From a virus: a stretch of DNA of 64,000 nucleotides. Numbering within the stretch: position 1 is the stretch's first letter; each line of letters opens with the position of its first letter. The stretch covers positions 23,041 to 87,040 of the IMG/VR virus record IMGVR_UViG_3300028377_000007. One strand, 5' to 3'. The position numbers and the translations under genes were made by a program. Below, piece after piece: positions 8,422 through 16,632 of the stretch. A model generated the notes under the pieces. It made no database searches. It was not told the origin of the DNA and saw only the letters and a program-made list of their open reading frames with translations.

Positions 8422-8973
8422 TCATACGTACAAATATTCATAAATTGATATTGCTTTTATTAACATTTCTTTTTCTTGCTTTTCTTTGTTTGATTCTATC
8501 TCTTTGAGTTCTTTGTTCAGTTTCCTTTCCAATTCTTTGTCTGGAATTTCACGCAACATTTCTAATCCGCCGTTTTTACATGCTTCAGTTTCCACAAAAG
8601 AAGTTTTAAATGTTTCACTCCAATCTTTTAAAGCTTTTTCACACTTTATTTCATTGTTGTTTCTACCGTTTTTTGCGTACTCATAAACTTCGTTTAGGAT
8701 ATTGCCATATAAATCCATATCTACCAAAACCCGATCAAAGATTTTATCCTGTTCTACTATTTGGATAATTGACCCGAAAACAAAGTCTGGAATTAATCCG
8801 CTCGTGTCGCAATAAGTATTATAGCGGATATATTTCTTTATCCATCTTTGCCTTGGAAAAATAAAATACTTTGCAGCGTAATAAATTTCCCTTGGATATA
8901 GAAAATAAAATCTTATTGCTCTAAAAAAATTAGAGGGTCTATTTGGTATATGGTGTTTCCAGTGTGTTTTCAT
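8422..8973 (-). CDS. Hypothetical protein, paralogue of the product at 37253-37738
   Basis: 183 residues. A hydrophobic-aromatic N-terminus is followed by PRQRWIKKYIRYNTYCD, LIPDFVFG and a charged helical C-terminus. The core pattern PRQ-WIKK-I-YN--CD-LI-DF-FG is shared with the 161-residue protein at 37253-37738, so this is a phage paralogous family. Similar proteins occur in other large phages, but their function is not known to me. It overlaps the UV endonuclease gene by four bases. Confidence 0.55.
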   Translation of the reverse strand: MKTHWKHHIPNRPSNFFRAIRFYFLYPREIYYAAKYFIFPRQRWIKKYIRYNTYCDTSGLIPDFVFGSIIQIVEQDKIFDRVLVDMDLYGNILNEVYEYAKNGRNNNEIKCEKALKDWSETFKTSFVETEACKNGGLEMLREIPDKELERKLNKELKEIESNKEKQEKEMLIKAISIYEYLYV

Positions 8974-9875
8974 TTATTTAATATTTTTAAAATTGCTTTG
9001 TCTTTTGCTTTAACCTCGCACTCCCATATAATTTGTGGGTTGTCAAGGATAATTTGTGGAATATTTGAAAAATAATCTACATGGGAACGAATTTTTCCAT
9101 TAGCACCACCCTCAGACCAATGAAAAATTGGTGTAAAATCTCTCCATGTTTTTAAAAAATAACCAAATAAGTCTGATGGTTTATTGCACTCGTTATGAAG
9201 ATTATCGAACGTCAAAGGCAAATCTTGGTTTGTTGTATGATTATAGTATTGCCAAAACTCAAACAACTTTTCCATATTCCAATAAGCCTTATCACAATTT
9301 TCAAGAACCAATCTTTTTTTAGCGCTATCAGATAGTTTATTTAAGTTGTTGACAAAAATATCAAACGCATCTTGAACACTTTCGAATGTTCCTGTTGGGT
9401 GAATATTGATAGGATTAGAATAATCTTGCGGCAAATCCAAGCAATCATGAATCCATCCATGCAATTCTAAATCAATAATAGAATTATTTATAATCTTATC
9501 ATCTTTATTAAACATTACTATGTATTGCGATGGGTGAGTGGACACAGTTATGTTATTTTGTTTTAAAAGTTTACCACATTTTGACAATAAATCTTTATAT
9601 AAAGAATAACTTTTTACTTCCTCCCATGAATCAAAGCATTGTTGATCTGTATAAGCGGGAAACAAAGAACTAGAAAGCCTATAGTGTTTTATGTTATTTT
9701 GTGCGCAATGTTTTATTATTCTTGATGTTACTTGTAGATTGTTTATTGTTCGATCATGCACAACTTTTTTAGCTTCTTCTCTCGGCAAAGATAAAAACCG
9801 TTTGCGGGTAATGGTTTGGAAAGAAAACCCTTTGTCTTTAAGAATTTCCGATATGCAACATAATCCTAATTTCAT
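8970..9875 (-). CDS. uvsE: UV damage endonuclease (UvdE/UvsE family)
   Basis: The 301-residue protein begins LGLCCISE and contains HYRLSSSLFP, STHPSQYI, INIHPTG, LVLENCDK and FHWSEGG in the order seen in UV damage endonucleases. These form the TIM-barrel metal site (His and Glu ligands) that nicks DNA 5' to UV photoproducts and other distortions. Length matches the family. It gives the phage its own light-damage repair alongside RecA, DNA ligase and DNA polymerase. Confidence 0.88.
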   Translation of the reverse strand: MKLGLCCISEILKDKGFSFQTITRKRFLSLPREEAKKVVHDRTINNLQVTSRIIKHCAQNNIKHYRLSSSLFPAYTDQQCFDSWEEVKSYSLYKDLLSKCGKLLKQNNITVSTHPSQYIVMFNKDDKIINNSIIDLELHGWIHDCLDLPQDYSNPINIHPTGTFESVQDAFDIFVNNLNKLSDSAKKRLVLENCDKAYWNMEKLFEFWQYYNHTTNQDLPLTFDNLHNECNKPSDLFGYFLKTWRDFTPIFHWSEGGANGKIRSHVDYFSNIPQIILDNPQIIWECEVKAKDKAILKILNK

Positions 9876-9921
9876 GATAATTCTTTTATTTTTTCTGTGT
9901 TCATTTTATTATTTTTATTTA

Positions 9922-11007
9922 TTATTTTTTCAAAACTTGATATAGTAATTTTTTGTAATTTTCTTTTGTCAGCTCTTTTCCCTGCCTCAAACTAAAAACA
10001 AAGCCAGACCGATTTGTATCTCCCCATTTTTGAAATGTTTTTGCGGCAAAGGTTTTTTGATCTATTTCCTTATGATCCTGCACGAATTTTTTCATAAAGT
10101 CAACAATTTTTTTGACTTCTTTCCAACCGTCACAGATTCTAGAAATGCTTCCCTTCGTTTGTTCAGCAATTTCATAGTCTAAAGTATCAACAATTATTTG
10201 ATAAGCTTTATTATATTCTGGCATATCATGAGAAATCCAAAAATCAATAACCCTTTCAAAAGAACCGAGTTCTGATTTCATTCTATGTAAAGATAAATAG
10301 TGCTCGGCTTTTAGTTTTCTAATATCCTGGCCTTTATTACAATAAATACAAACTCCTTCCTTCCCTTCCCAAGAAGGTACGTCAGATAAAACATCTTTTA
10401 TGCTATTATAACTGTATGTTTTTGGGCGCTTAACTAGAATGTTATTTGCTTCTTCATCAATAATAAATTGTGATGCCATAGTATAATTCTCATGTTCTAT
10501 TATGCCAATTAAATAAAGTTCTGGCTCTTCTCCGTAGTCAAGTACAATCTTATTATTTGGAGTCACCCACTCATAAAGATAGGAGAGTTCAGAATTGATT
10601 TCAAAAGCTTTTGGATGCTTTTCTTTTAGATAATTTATTTCAAAACCGTTATCTAATTTTGTAGCATCAATTGTTCCTCTAGTTCTAACAATCAATTCAT
10701 TTTTATACTGCGAGACTATCAACGTAGAACCATCTATCTTTTCAATAATTTGGACCCCGCCGTTTGCAGTAGTAGAAAACGGAGTATAAGTTAATTCTGG
10801 TTGCTCTGAAAAGTTAAAGAATTTTTTAAATCCAGCGGAAATCAATTCACCATCAACATTCCAAATAGAAGATCTAAAAATTAGATTGTCTTTGGTCCAC
10901 TTTACACCTATATGTTTTGGGAAAATCAAAAAGCATTTATCGCCGCCAATTATTCCTTCTTTAAGAATAAAATCTGATAAATCATAGTCTGCTAAGTTTA
11001 TTTTCAT
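9922..11007 (-). CDS. rnlA: T4 Rnl1-like RNA ligase
   Basis: 361 residues. The nucleotidyl-transfer lysine lies in EKIDGST (KxDG motif I) near residue 91, preceded by the Rnl1-type KKFFNFSE. YEWVTP, LDYGEE, EGVCIY (motif IV) and LKAEHYLSLH (motif V) follow in order. T4 Rnl1 reseals tRNA cut by host anticodon nucleases after Pnkp heals the ends. The partner Pnkp is encoded at 34441-35331, so a complete tRNA-repair pair is present. Confidence 0.85.
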   Translation of the reverse strand: MKINLADYDLSDFILKEGIIGGDKCFLIFPKHIGVKWTKDNLIFRSSIWNVDGELISAGFKKFFNFSEQPELTYTPFSTTANGGVQIIEKIDGSTLIVSQYKNELIVRTRGTIDATKLDNGFEINYLKEKHPKAFEINSELSYLYEWVTPNNKIVLDYGEEPELYLIGIIEHENYTMASQFIIDEEANNILVKRPKTYSYNSIKDVLSDVPSWEGKEGVCIYCNKGQDIRKLKAEHYLSLHRMKSELGSFERVIDFWISHDMPEYNKAYQIIVDTLDYEIAEQTKGSISRICDGWKEVKKIVDFMKKFVQDHKEIDQKTFAAKTFQKWGDTNRSGFVFSLRQGKELTKENYKKLLYQVLKK

Positions 11008-11023
11008 TTTGTGGTATTTTGAG

Positions 11024-11117
11024 TTATTTTAATCTTTCAACGCAAATATCATAATATTCTTTCTCTTTTTCAATCCCTATAAATTGTCTATTGAGATTAT
11101 TTCTTTTTTCATTTCTG
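11024..11117 (-). pseudogene. C-terminal remnant of a DNA methyltransferase
   Basis: A frame out of phase with its neighbours reads RQFIGIEKE, EYYDICVERLK and then stop. This matches the last residues of many N6-adenine or N4-cytosine methyltransferases, where the SAM-site region ends the protein. There is no start codon and its beginning overlaps the end of the gene at 11109. It looks like the tail of a gene that was deleted or replaced. Confidence 0.45.
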
Positions 11118-11420
11118 TAATATTTCTAAATGGTATATACTATTAAATGTTTCAAAGATATATTCTTTATCTGATATTTTTTCTACATTTATAACGCATG
11201 AAGTACGAAAAATTCCGTCAACTTTTATGCCGTTTCTTTCTATTCTCTTGAGACAACAATGCTCATCTTTTTTGGGAATGCCAAGCGCATAACAAATAAC
11301 TTCGTAGCCAGACCAAATAGATTTTTCTGGATCGCTAAAGTCTTTATTTACATCCTTATCTGTTGAAGTCTCTACTGCGGGATTTTTTGACGCTGATTTT
11401 TTCTTAATTTTTACTATCAT
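11109..11420 (-). CDS. Hypothetical protein, 103 aa
   Basis: A lysine- and serine-rich N-terminus leads to a compact region with WSGYEVICYALGIPKKDEHCCLKRIERNG, which has a paired cysteine. No family recognised. Its end overlaps a methyltransferase-tail remnant in another frame, so its C-terminus may be a product of rearrangement. Confidence 0.45.
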   Translation of the reverse strand: MIVKIKKKSASKNPAVETSTDKDVNKDFSDPEKSIWSGYEVICYALGIPKKDEHCCLKRIERNGIKVDGIFRTSCVINVEKISDKEYIFETFNSIYHLEILQK

Positions 11421-11421
11421 T

Positions 11422-11673
11422 TTATTTACCCTCTTCTAACATACCCTTTTCAAAAAGCCACTCATCAAAATAAGTTGGTTTATCTCCCCCGTTAAAACAA
11501 TAATCAAAAAGCCATTCTTCTGTATTTTCTGTCAAGCCCTGAGATTTTAATTTTTCGACCATTTCATCATACTCTCGTTGTATGATTCTATTTAGGTTTA
11601 TCAAAAGCTCTTGCTTTGCCCAAATTTCGTCTAGCCACTCTGTTTTTAGCTCTGATTCTTTTACTTTGCTCAT
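11422..11673 (-). CDS. Hypothetical acidic protein, 83 aa
   Basis: A mainly helical, acidic product with many tryptophans and glutamates (TEWLDEIWAKQELL, EEWLFDY). Its ATG overlaps the stop of the upstream 59-aa gene. Function unknown; size and charge would fit a protein inhibitor or DNA mimic, but there is no direct evidence. Confidence 0.5.
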   Translation of the reverse strand: MSKVKESELKTEWLDEIWAKQELLINLNRIIQREYDEMVEKLKSQGLTENTEEWLFDYCFNGGDKPTYFDEWLFEKGMLEEGK

Positions 11674-11849
11674 ATTTTATTTTTAAGATTTTCCTTAGTT
11701 TCTCCCGTCGTCCAAGTATTTAATTCTCCGCAACAATCGCAGATATATTTTCCTTCGATATGTCTAATTTCCCTATAAATCGTAGTTCGATAAGCTTTTA
11801 TTCTTTTTTTGCTCATTTTATTTAAAACTTTATCTTCTATATATTTCAT
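11670..11849 (-). CDS. Small protein with CxxC-type cysteines, 59 aa
   Basis: A 59-codon ORF with a basic first half (KMSKKRIKAYRTTIYREIRH) and a GKYICDCCGELNTW segment that resembles half of a zinc ribbon. Start at 11849 or the inner ATG at 11816. It overlaps the next gene's start in an ATGA arrangement. Probably a nucleic-acid-binding small protein. Confidence 0.45.
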   Translation of the reverse strand: MKYIEDKVLNKMSKKRIKAYRTTIYREIRHIEGKYICDCCGELNTWTTGETKENLKNKI

Positions 11850-11870
11850 TTTTTTATTCCCCTTCTATTT

Positions 11871-12866
11871 TTAAAAGTTTCTATCAATAATATTTAAGAA
11901 ATTCTCTCTAATCAATGTTGACGAGGATTGATTAAGGCTTTTGAATAAAAGTTTTTGCTCTGACTTTTCAAGTTCATTATATTTCTGCGAGTTTTCGCGC
12001 ATATAATCTTCTAAAACATCTGAGTTTAATTCCTTCATAATCTTGCCGAAATCTTTATCAGTGACATCTCCAATTTTAGACAATGCACTTCTTAATCTAT
12101 TTTCATTAACAAAGCTTTCGAGTTCTTCAATTTCTTTGGATAGTTCGGGCGAATATTCGATTTTTTGTTTTTTCTTTTTTGTTTTTTCTTTCTCTGAGAA
12201 TTTGGGGTTCTTATTTTTAAGTATAACCCTAGAACCGCACCCAAAAAACTTTGGAATAAAAGATTTGATAACGATCCCCTCTGACATATTTCCTTCTACT
12301 TTTTCCAATCCAAAATCTTTGTAAATCGGGTCTTCAAAAATAGGACTAAATTCTAAACATTCGTCAAAAGTTCCAGTAAATAAAATTGGCGAATAAGGTA
12401 TATCCGAATTCTTAAAAACATCAATTTTATAATCAAAGTCTAAATAAAAAGTATCTACTTTAATATCAACAGCATAAAACTCTATTTCTGGGGAATATTT
12501 TACCCTGTTTTGAATTGCTTTGACATTTGATTTAATATTTGGGTATGAACCGCCAAATAATTCTCCGTAAATAGATAGACATTCAAATGTGACATATTTG
12601 CTTTTTAAATATGCCCAAGCTTTTTTTATGTAAGACTCTAATTTTTCTTCAATAGAGCGAAAATTATAAAAGTCTTCATTTCCGCCGATAAAACCAGACC
12701 TTTTAGCATATCTTATTTCTTTCCCATCATAATGAACGGAAAAGTTTGCTCCATCAATTTTATTTGATACTTCCCATAGACCATCTTCAAGGCCATCGAA
12801 CCTAATTTGTTCGATTGTTTTTTCTCTATAGGTGTTTTCGATTGAGTTATATTTTGTGAACTTCAT
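11871..12866 (-). CDS. rnlB: T4 Rnl2-like RNA ligase
   Basis: 331 residues from the ATG at 12866, which aligns with the T4 Rnl2 start (KYxSLEN-like KYNSIENTY). Motifs: NKIDGANFS (KxDG) near residue 34, YGELFGG (motif III) near 98, EGIVIK (motif IV) near 195, and LKNKNPKFSEK (motif V) near residue 214, followed by the helical C-terminal domain with KIGDVTDKDFGKIM. Rnl2 seals 3'-OH/5'-phosphate nicks in double-stranded RNA. It is the second RNA ligase in this window, with a different substrate preference expected from the Rnl1-like enzyme. Confidence 0.87.
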   Translation of the reverse strand: MKFTKYNSIENTYREKTIEQIRFDGLEDGLWEVSNKIDGANFSVHYDGKEIRYAKRSGFIGGNEDFYNFRSIEEKLESYIKKAWAYLKSKYVTFECLSIYGELFGGSYPNIKSNVKAIQNRVKYSPEIEFYAVDIKVDTFYLDFDYKIDVFKNSDIPYSPILFTGTFDECLEFSPIFEDPIYKDFGLEKVEGNMSEGIVIKSFIPKFFGCGSRVILKNKNPKFSEKEKTKKKKQKIEYSPELSKEIEELESFVNENRLRSALSKIGDVTDKDFGKIMKELNSDVLEDYMRENSQKYNELEKSEQKLLFKSLNQSSSTLIRENFLNIIDRNF

Positions 12867-13140
12867 GATTATTTTCTCTGTTTCTTGCAAACAACTTTGC
12901 TTGATATTTGAATCTGATTTTTTGTAAAGCTTCTAAATTATTGATAAGTAATGCTATATTTAATCCATCATCAAATATTTTATCTATTTGATTAAAAATA
13001 TCTTCCATATATTCGATTTGGGTTGCAATTTTAATTTCTGAAGATTTTGTAATTTTATCTGAAAATTCACATATGGTATGCGGATAATCCCCATCAGAAG
13101 TAGAAATCGGCGCAACTATTTTATTTTTGTGGTATTTCAT
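12847..13140 (-). CDS. Hypothetical protein, 97 aa
   Basis: A 97-residue product, mostly helical in its second half with an isoleucine/leucine-rich segment (IALLINNLEAL). It overlaps both the downstream RNA ligase and the upstream gene by about 20 bases, typical of this operon. No family recognised. Confidence 0.5.
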   Translation of the reverse strand: MKYHKNKIVAPISTSDGDYPHTICEFSDKITKSSEIKIATQIEYMEDIFNQIDKIFDDGLNIALLINNLEALQKIRFKYQAKLFARNRENNHEVHKI

Positions 13141-13489
13141 TTTGTATATTTTTTCCTAGTTGCAAAGCTGTTCTTGCATTTTCCAATGCTTTTTCTAAAT
13201 AATTAACCTGTCTTAATTTTCTAATTAAAAATGAATTTAAAGCCTCTTCTTTGGTGGGGTAAGCATATCTCTTTCGAGAGACTTTCGAAACCCATTTTTC
13301 TGTACACTTAAATATATAAAAATCTCCTTTATAAATTTCTTTTATCCAATAGCCCTTTGGGGTTTCTTTTGTTACATCAAACTCAATTAGTTTTACCTCT
13401 ATATTATCATAACTACATCTTACAAAATTATCAAATGGGTCTATTCCTCCTGTTGAGTGTATATCTTCTTGATATCTATAGTGTTTCAT
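13121..13489 (-). CDS. Hypothetical protein, 122 aa (MKHYRY start)
   Basis: 122 residues with an aromatic and charged N-terminal half and a helical C-terminal half. Its 5' leader, start and first codons (MKHYRY) are duplicated 550 bases upstream in front of another ORF. No family recognised. Confidence 0.5.
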   Translation of the reverse strand: MKHYRYQEDIHSTGGIDPFDNFVRCSYDNIEVKLIEFDVTKETPKGYWIKEIYKGDFYIFKCTEKWVSKVSRKRYAYPTKEEALNSFLIRKLRQVNYLEKALENARTALQLGKNIQNEIPQK

Positions 13490-13526
13490 TAAATTTTTAA
13501 AAAGTAAGTATAATCAGATTCATTTA
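13472..13526. repeat. Direct repeat copy A, 55 bp, identical to 14023-14077
   Basis: Fifty-five identical bases shared with 14023-14077. Each copy contains the leader and the codons for MKHYR of the ORF behind it. A second, shorter duplicated patch (cctgttg-gtgtatatcttcttg, 13448-13471 and 13721-13743) corresponds to the next codons of the 13121-13489 gene. Together they show that the DNA between was inserted by a duplication event. Confidence 0.85.
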
Positions 13527-13743
13527 GGGATTCTATTTGTTAAGAATTATTGTGGCGTCTTTTTTTTTAAAGTCAATACTTTTTTGAAAAATTTATTTTT
13601 TAAGTTTCTCGTGGGGCTTGGATATCGTCTTTTTCGCTTACATCGAACTCGTGGTTTTATTCGCTTATTCTGCCGTGAGAATATTCGCTTATTGCGCAGA
13701 AAAATAAAATAGATTCTCCTCCTGTTGGGTGTATATCTTCTTG
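13527..13743 (-). other. Gene-free spacer with promoter-like box
   Basis: No convincing ORF. On the minus strand TTGACT (13577-13572) is followed by an eight-A tract, and an upstream AAATTTTTCAAAAAA block is nearly identical to the promoter region of the tRNA/ncRNA unit at 44239. Probably a promoter carried in with, or split by, the duplication. Confidence 0.4.
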
Positions 13744-14040
13744 TTATAATTCACTGGAGAAGAAAAAATGGTCAGTATCGGCGGCAGCGTATTGCCCTAG
13801 TTTTTGGCTCACCCCATCCTTAGCTAAATGATAGCACAACCATCCCTTGTATTCATCGAGGTACCTGTTCGTGTAGGAAATGGAATGAGGGCGCTTGCCG
13901 TATTTTTCGATATACTTGTCCCAAGCCTTGCGGTCCTTACCTCTAGTCGGTCTCGATTCGTAATACATAATTATAACCAGCCAGATCAGGACAACTCGCT
14001 TCGCTAGCGCCTGTCTTCGAAAATATCTATAGTGTTTCAT
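13744..14040 (-). CDS. Hypothetical protein from a GC-richer insert, 98 aa
   Basis: The first six residues (MKHYRY) are copied from the neighbouring gene. The rest (MYYESRPTRGKDRKAWDKY onward) is encoded with clearly GC-richer codons than the surroundings. A native start could be the ATG of MYYESR, 24 codons in. The product is basic and aromatic with no recognised family. It is best seen as a recent insertion flanked by duplicated phage sequence. Confidence 0.5.
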   Translation of the reverse strand: MKHYRYFRRQALAKRVVLIWLVIIMYYESRPTRGKDRKAWDKYIEKYGKRPHSISYTNRYLDEYKGWLCYHLAKDGVSQKLGQYAAADTDHFFFSSEL

Positions 14041-14077
14041 TAAATTTTTAAAAAGTAAGTATAATCAGATTCATTTA
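14023..14077. repeat. Direct repeat copy B, 55 bp, identical to 13472-13526
   Basis: Second copy of the 55-bp repeat, spanning the start of the inserted ORF and the last codons of the metallophosphatase gene's frame. Confidence 0.85.
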
Positions 14078-14828
14078 AGGACTCAAACATCAAGCTTTTA
14101 CTCTTTACCACCATATAGGATTTTTGTAAATTGTCGAGGCAAAAATTCGTTTTTTCTTTTTCCCTCAACTCCGAAGTCCTTTTTGTTGTATGCCCGACTA
14201 TTTGGCGAATATTATCAACTGGAACAAATTCTTCCCAATCAACCCAAATCGGCGAAGAATAATGATCCGAGCCGCCCCTGTATGAACTCACATTCCAAAT
14301 CCAATGGAAAGGTTTGTGATGAAAAGAAAGCTTATCTTTCTCCCACTCATCGTAAAGATATTGTATATTATCTTCCTCGCTTAAATATGGCTTAAATTGA
14401 GCATATTGAAACCCAGCATGTACACAATAATATTCCCCGACTTTACAACACAACTTTAATTTTTTAAAAAACTTTGGGTCTATGTATTTGTTGAAATCAG
14501 TAGCTTTACTTCTTGTCCAACCAGAACAACAATAGAAAGTATTTTTTGACGGAATTATTTTTGGCGTATAAGATGCTAAATATGCTAAATCATGGTTTCC
14601 AAGTAAAAAATTAAACCTTTCATCGTCTAGTTTATCGTTTATCCACTTACAAACATTTTTAATAGAGAAATGCGTAGCATTGTTTATGTTATCGAATGTA
14701 TCAAAGAAATCCCCTAAAAATACAACATTATCAAAGTCCTTTTCTTTTTCAAGAATTGCGTCAGCGAAACCTAAATTTTGATGGATATCGGGGATTATGA
14801 TTGTTTTACCTTTGTTTATTTTTTTCAT
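14040..14828 (-). CDS. Calcineurin-like metallophosphoesterase
   Basis: 262 residues with the dinuclear metal motifs IIIPDIHQN (DxH) near residue 11, VFLGDFFDTFD (GDxxD) near 36, LLGNHDLAYL (GNHD) near 80, YCVHAGFQ near 136, and IVGHTTKR (GH) near residue 217. This is the Ser/Thr-phosphatase-type fold, acting on phosphoproteins or nucleotides. It is one of three phosphoesterase genes in the window; the substrate cannot be told from sequence. Confidence 0.75.
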   Translation of the reverse strand: MKKINKGKTIIIPDIHQNLGFADAILEKEKDFDNVVFLGDFFDTFDNINNATHFSIKNVCKWINDKLDDERFNFLLGNHDLAYLASYTPKIIPSKNTFYCCSGWTRSKATDFNKYIDPKFFKKLKLCCKVGEYYCVHAGFQYAQFKPYLSEEDNIQYLYDEWEKDKLSFHHKPFHWIWNVSSYRGGSDHYSSPIWVDWEEFVPVDNIRQIVGHTTKRTSELREKEKTNFCLDNLQKSYMVVKSKSLMFESLNESDYTYFLKI

Positions 14829-14908
14829 CTTCTTTTGTTGCTTTTTCTTCCGCTATATCCATTTACTGGTACAGGTTTCCGTTCTTTTAAACTTACAAAA
14901 ATCTAAAG

Positions 14909-16126
14909 TCATATTTTTAAGATATAAACTCTTGATTTTTTGTTAAATTCCTGCTTCACAGAACAGCTAACCAAACTTTCGTTTGATGAACTCTGTTCTC
15001 CACAGGCCGACACGGTAGAGCTTACCGCCAAATTCTTTAAATTGATAGAGGCATTAAAATCCCTATCCATTTTATTGTCACACACCTTACACTCAAATAC
15101 TCTATCCGTCAAGGTCAGACTTTCGTTTTTCCATCCGCAGCATGAACACAATTTAGAGCTAGCGAAGAAAGTATCGGCAAAGATAACTTTTCTATTGCTC
15201 CATTTTGCTTTATATTCGACCTGACGACGAAATTCGAATAGTCCAACATCACTGATAGCTTGCGCCAAACAATGATTCTTCATCATATTGCTTACTTTCA
15301 AATCTTCTAAAACTATTGTTTTATTTTCACGAACAATTTTAGTGGTTATTTTATGCAAGCAATCTTTACGAATATTTGATATGTGATTGTGTAGTTTTGC
15401 TAATTTTTGTTTTGCTTTTCCATAGTTTTTACTTCCTTTTTTCTTTCTTGATAATTGACGTTGTTTGAGCTTTAATTTATTGAGATTCTTCTTTAATGCT
15501 TTGGGATTTTCGTAAGTCGTCCCGTCTGAGCAAGTAGCCAGAGTCTTAATGCCTAAATCAACTCCAATTACATCATTAATGGCGTTTGTAGGCTCTCTAT
15601 CGGGCGTTTCTACTTGAACCGACACAAACCATCTGCCAGCTTTCTTGGACACTGTAGCAGATAAGATTTTACAATCGGTTGGAATATAATCTTTTTCGGC
15701 TAATTTCAGCTTACCGATTCGCGGCAATTTAATACATCCAGATTCAACCGAAATTGCTCCATCCAATCTAAAAGATTGTTTGTCATTCTTTTTGGATTTG
15801 AATTTCGGGAACCCTTTCTTGCCTTTAACTTTTTTCTTGCAACGAGTGAAGAAATTTTGAAATGCTTTATCACAATCTCTTAATGCGTTTTGTGGCGAAC
15901 TTTTGCTTGAATTATACATCCAAGGAATATCGGTTTTCTTTAGTTTGTTTAATTCTCTATGAAGTTCAATAGCATTAGGGGTTTTCTCTTTCTTATCAAA
16001 TGCCTCTTTCTTGATATTTAAAGCCCAATTATAAGCAAAACGCGCCGCGCCCAAAGATTTCATCAGGTCGGTTTTTTGTGCATTGTTGGTCACTACAATC
16101 TCGGTTTTATATGCTCGTAAAATCAT
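14909..16126 (-). CDS. tnpB: TnpB, RuvC-like RNA-guided nuclease
   Basis: 405 residues, full length. It begins with the usual helical/WED-like region (SLGAARFAYNWAL), then the RuvC-like core: VIGVDLGIKTLAT (catalytic Asp) near residue 188, IVLEDLKVSNMM (catalytic Glu) near 270, the zinc finger CSCCGWKN...CKVC near 325-347, and MDRDFNASINL (catalytic Asp) near residue 352. All three acidic residues are present, so it should be active. TnpB proteins use a guide RNA read from the element's right end to cut DNA. Its ATG overlaps the stop of the methyltransferase (ATGA). Confidence 0.9.
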   Translation of the reverse strand: MILRAYKTEIVVTNNAQKTDLMKSLGAARFAYNWALNIKKEAFDKKEKTPNAIELHRELNKLKKTDIPWMYNSSKSSPQNALRDCDKAFQNFFTRCKKKVKGKKGFPKFKSKKNDKQSFRLDGAISVESGCIKLPRIGKLKLAEKDYIPTDCKILSATVSKKAGRWFVSVQVETPDREPTNAINDVIGVDLGIKTLATCSDGTTYENPKALKKNLNKLKLKQRQLSRKKKGSKNYGKAKQKLAKLHNHISNIRKDCLHKITTKIVRENKTIVLEDLKVSNMMKNHCLAQAISDVGLFEFRRQVEYKAKWSNRKVIFADTFFASSKLCSCCGWKNESLTLTDRVFECKVCDNKMDRDFNASINLKNLAVSSTVSACGEQSSSNESLVSCSVKQEFNKKSRVYILKI

Positions 16127-16632
16127 ATCTTAAAAACCCTACCGAAATTAGAAAATATATGCTCAAATTCTGAAAATTTATTTCCCTTATAACATAAACA
16201 ACAAGCCATTGGAGCACCTTTTTTATCCTCTATTCCGTTGTTAAAAAAACGAAGTCTAGTGTCTGATAAAAAACAAATAGCGGTATATTTTTTAAAAACT
16301 ATTTCCTTAAAGTGTTTGGTGTTAGTAGCGACAGGAACTAAGAAAATTAATTCACCCTCTGTCTCAAGGGATTTTTTAAACCAGTCATATAGAGACTTCC
16401 CTTTACTTCTGCCGTAAGGAGGATTTACAAAGATGGTTTTAGCGTCCCATTTTTCAATTAATCCGTCCTTATTTGGGTATATTAGATTATTTCTCGCAGA
16501 AACCAGAGAATTCTGATTGGAACATGGGTCTAATTCGATTTCTCCACCAAAAAATGCTGTTATTGGAATTATGTATTTCGGAGGGGTATTCCAATCCTTT
16601 TTATCAGAATTATTTTTGCGACCAGCACTCAT
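16123..16632 (-). CDS. Phage-type DNA N6-adenine methyltransferase
   Basis: 169 residues of the phage Dam-like family: DWNTPPKYIIP near the start, ELDPCSNQNS (SAM-binding motif I equivalent) near residue 36, TIFVNPPYGRS (NPPY catalytic motif) near residue 66, and LFLVP/LRF segments later. The start ATG is preceded by a strong GGAGGA site that lies in the remains of tnpA. It is placed as a passenger between tnpA and tnpB and is translationally coupled to tnpB. It may protect the element or phage DNA from a nuclease with a GATC-like target, but the target is unknown. Confidence 0.8.
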   Translation of the reverse strand: MSAGRKNNSDKKDWNTPPKYIIPITAFFGGEIELDPCSNQNSLVSARNNLIYPNKDGLIEKWDAKTIFVNPPYGRSKGKSLYDWFKKSLETEGELIFLVPVATNTKHFKEIVFKKYTAICFLSDTRLRFFNNGIEDKKGAPMACCLCYKGNKFSEFEHIFSNFGRVFKI

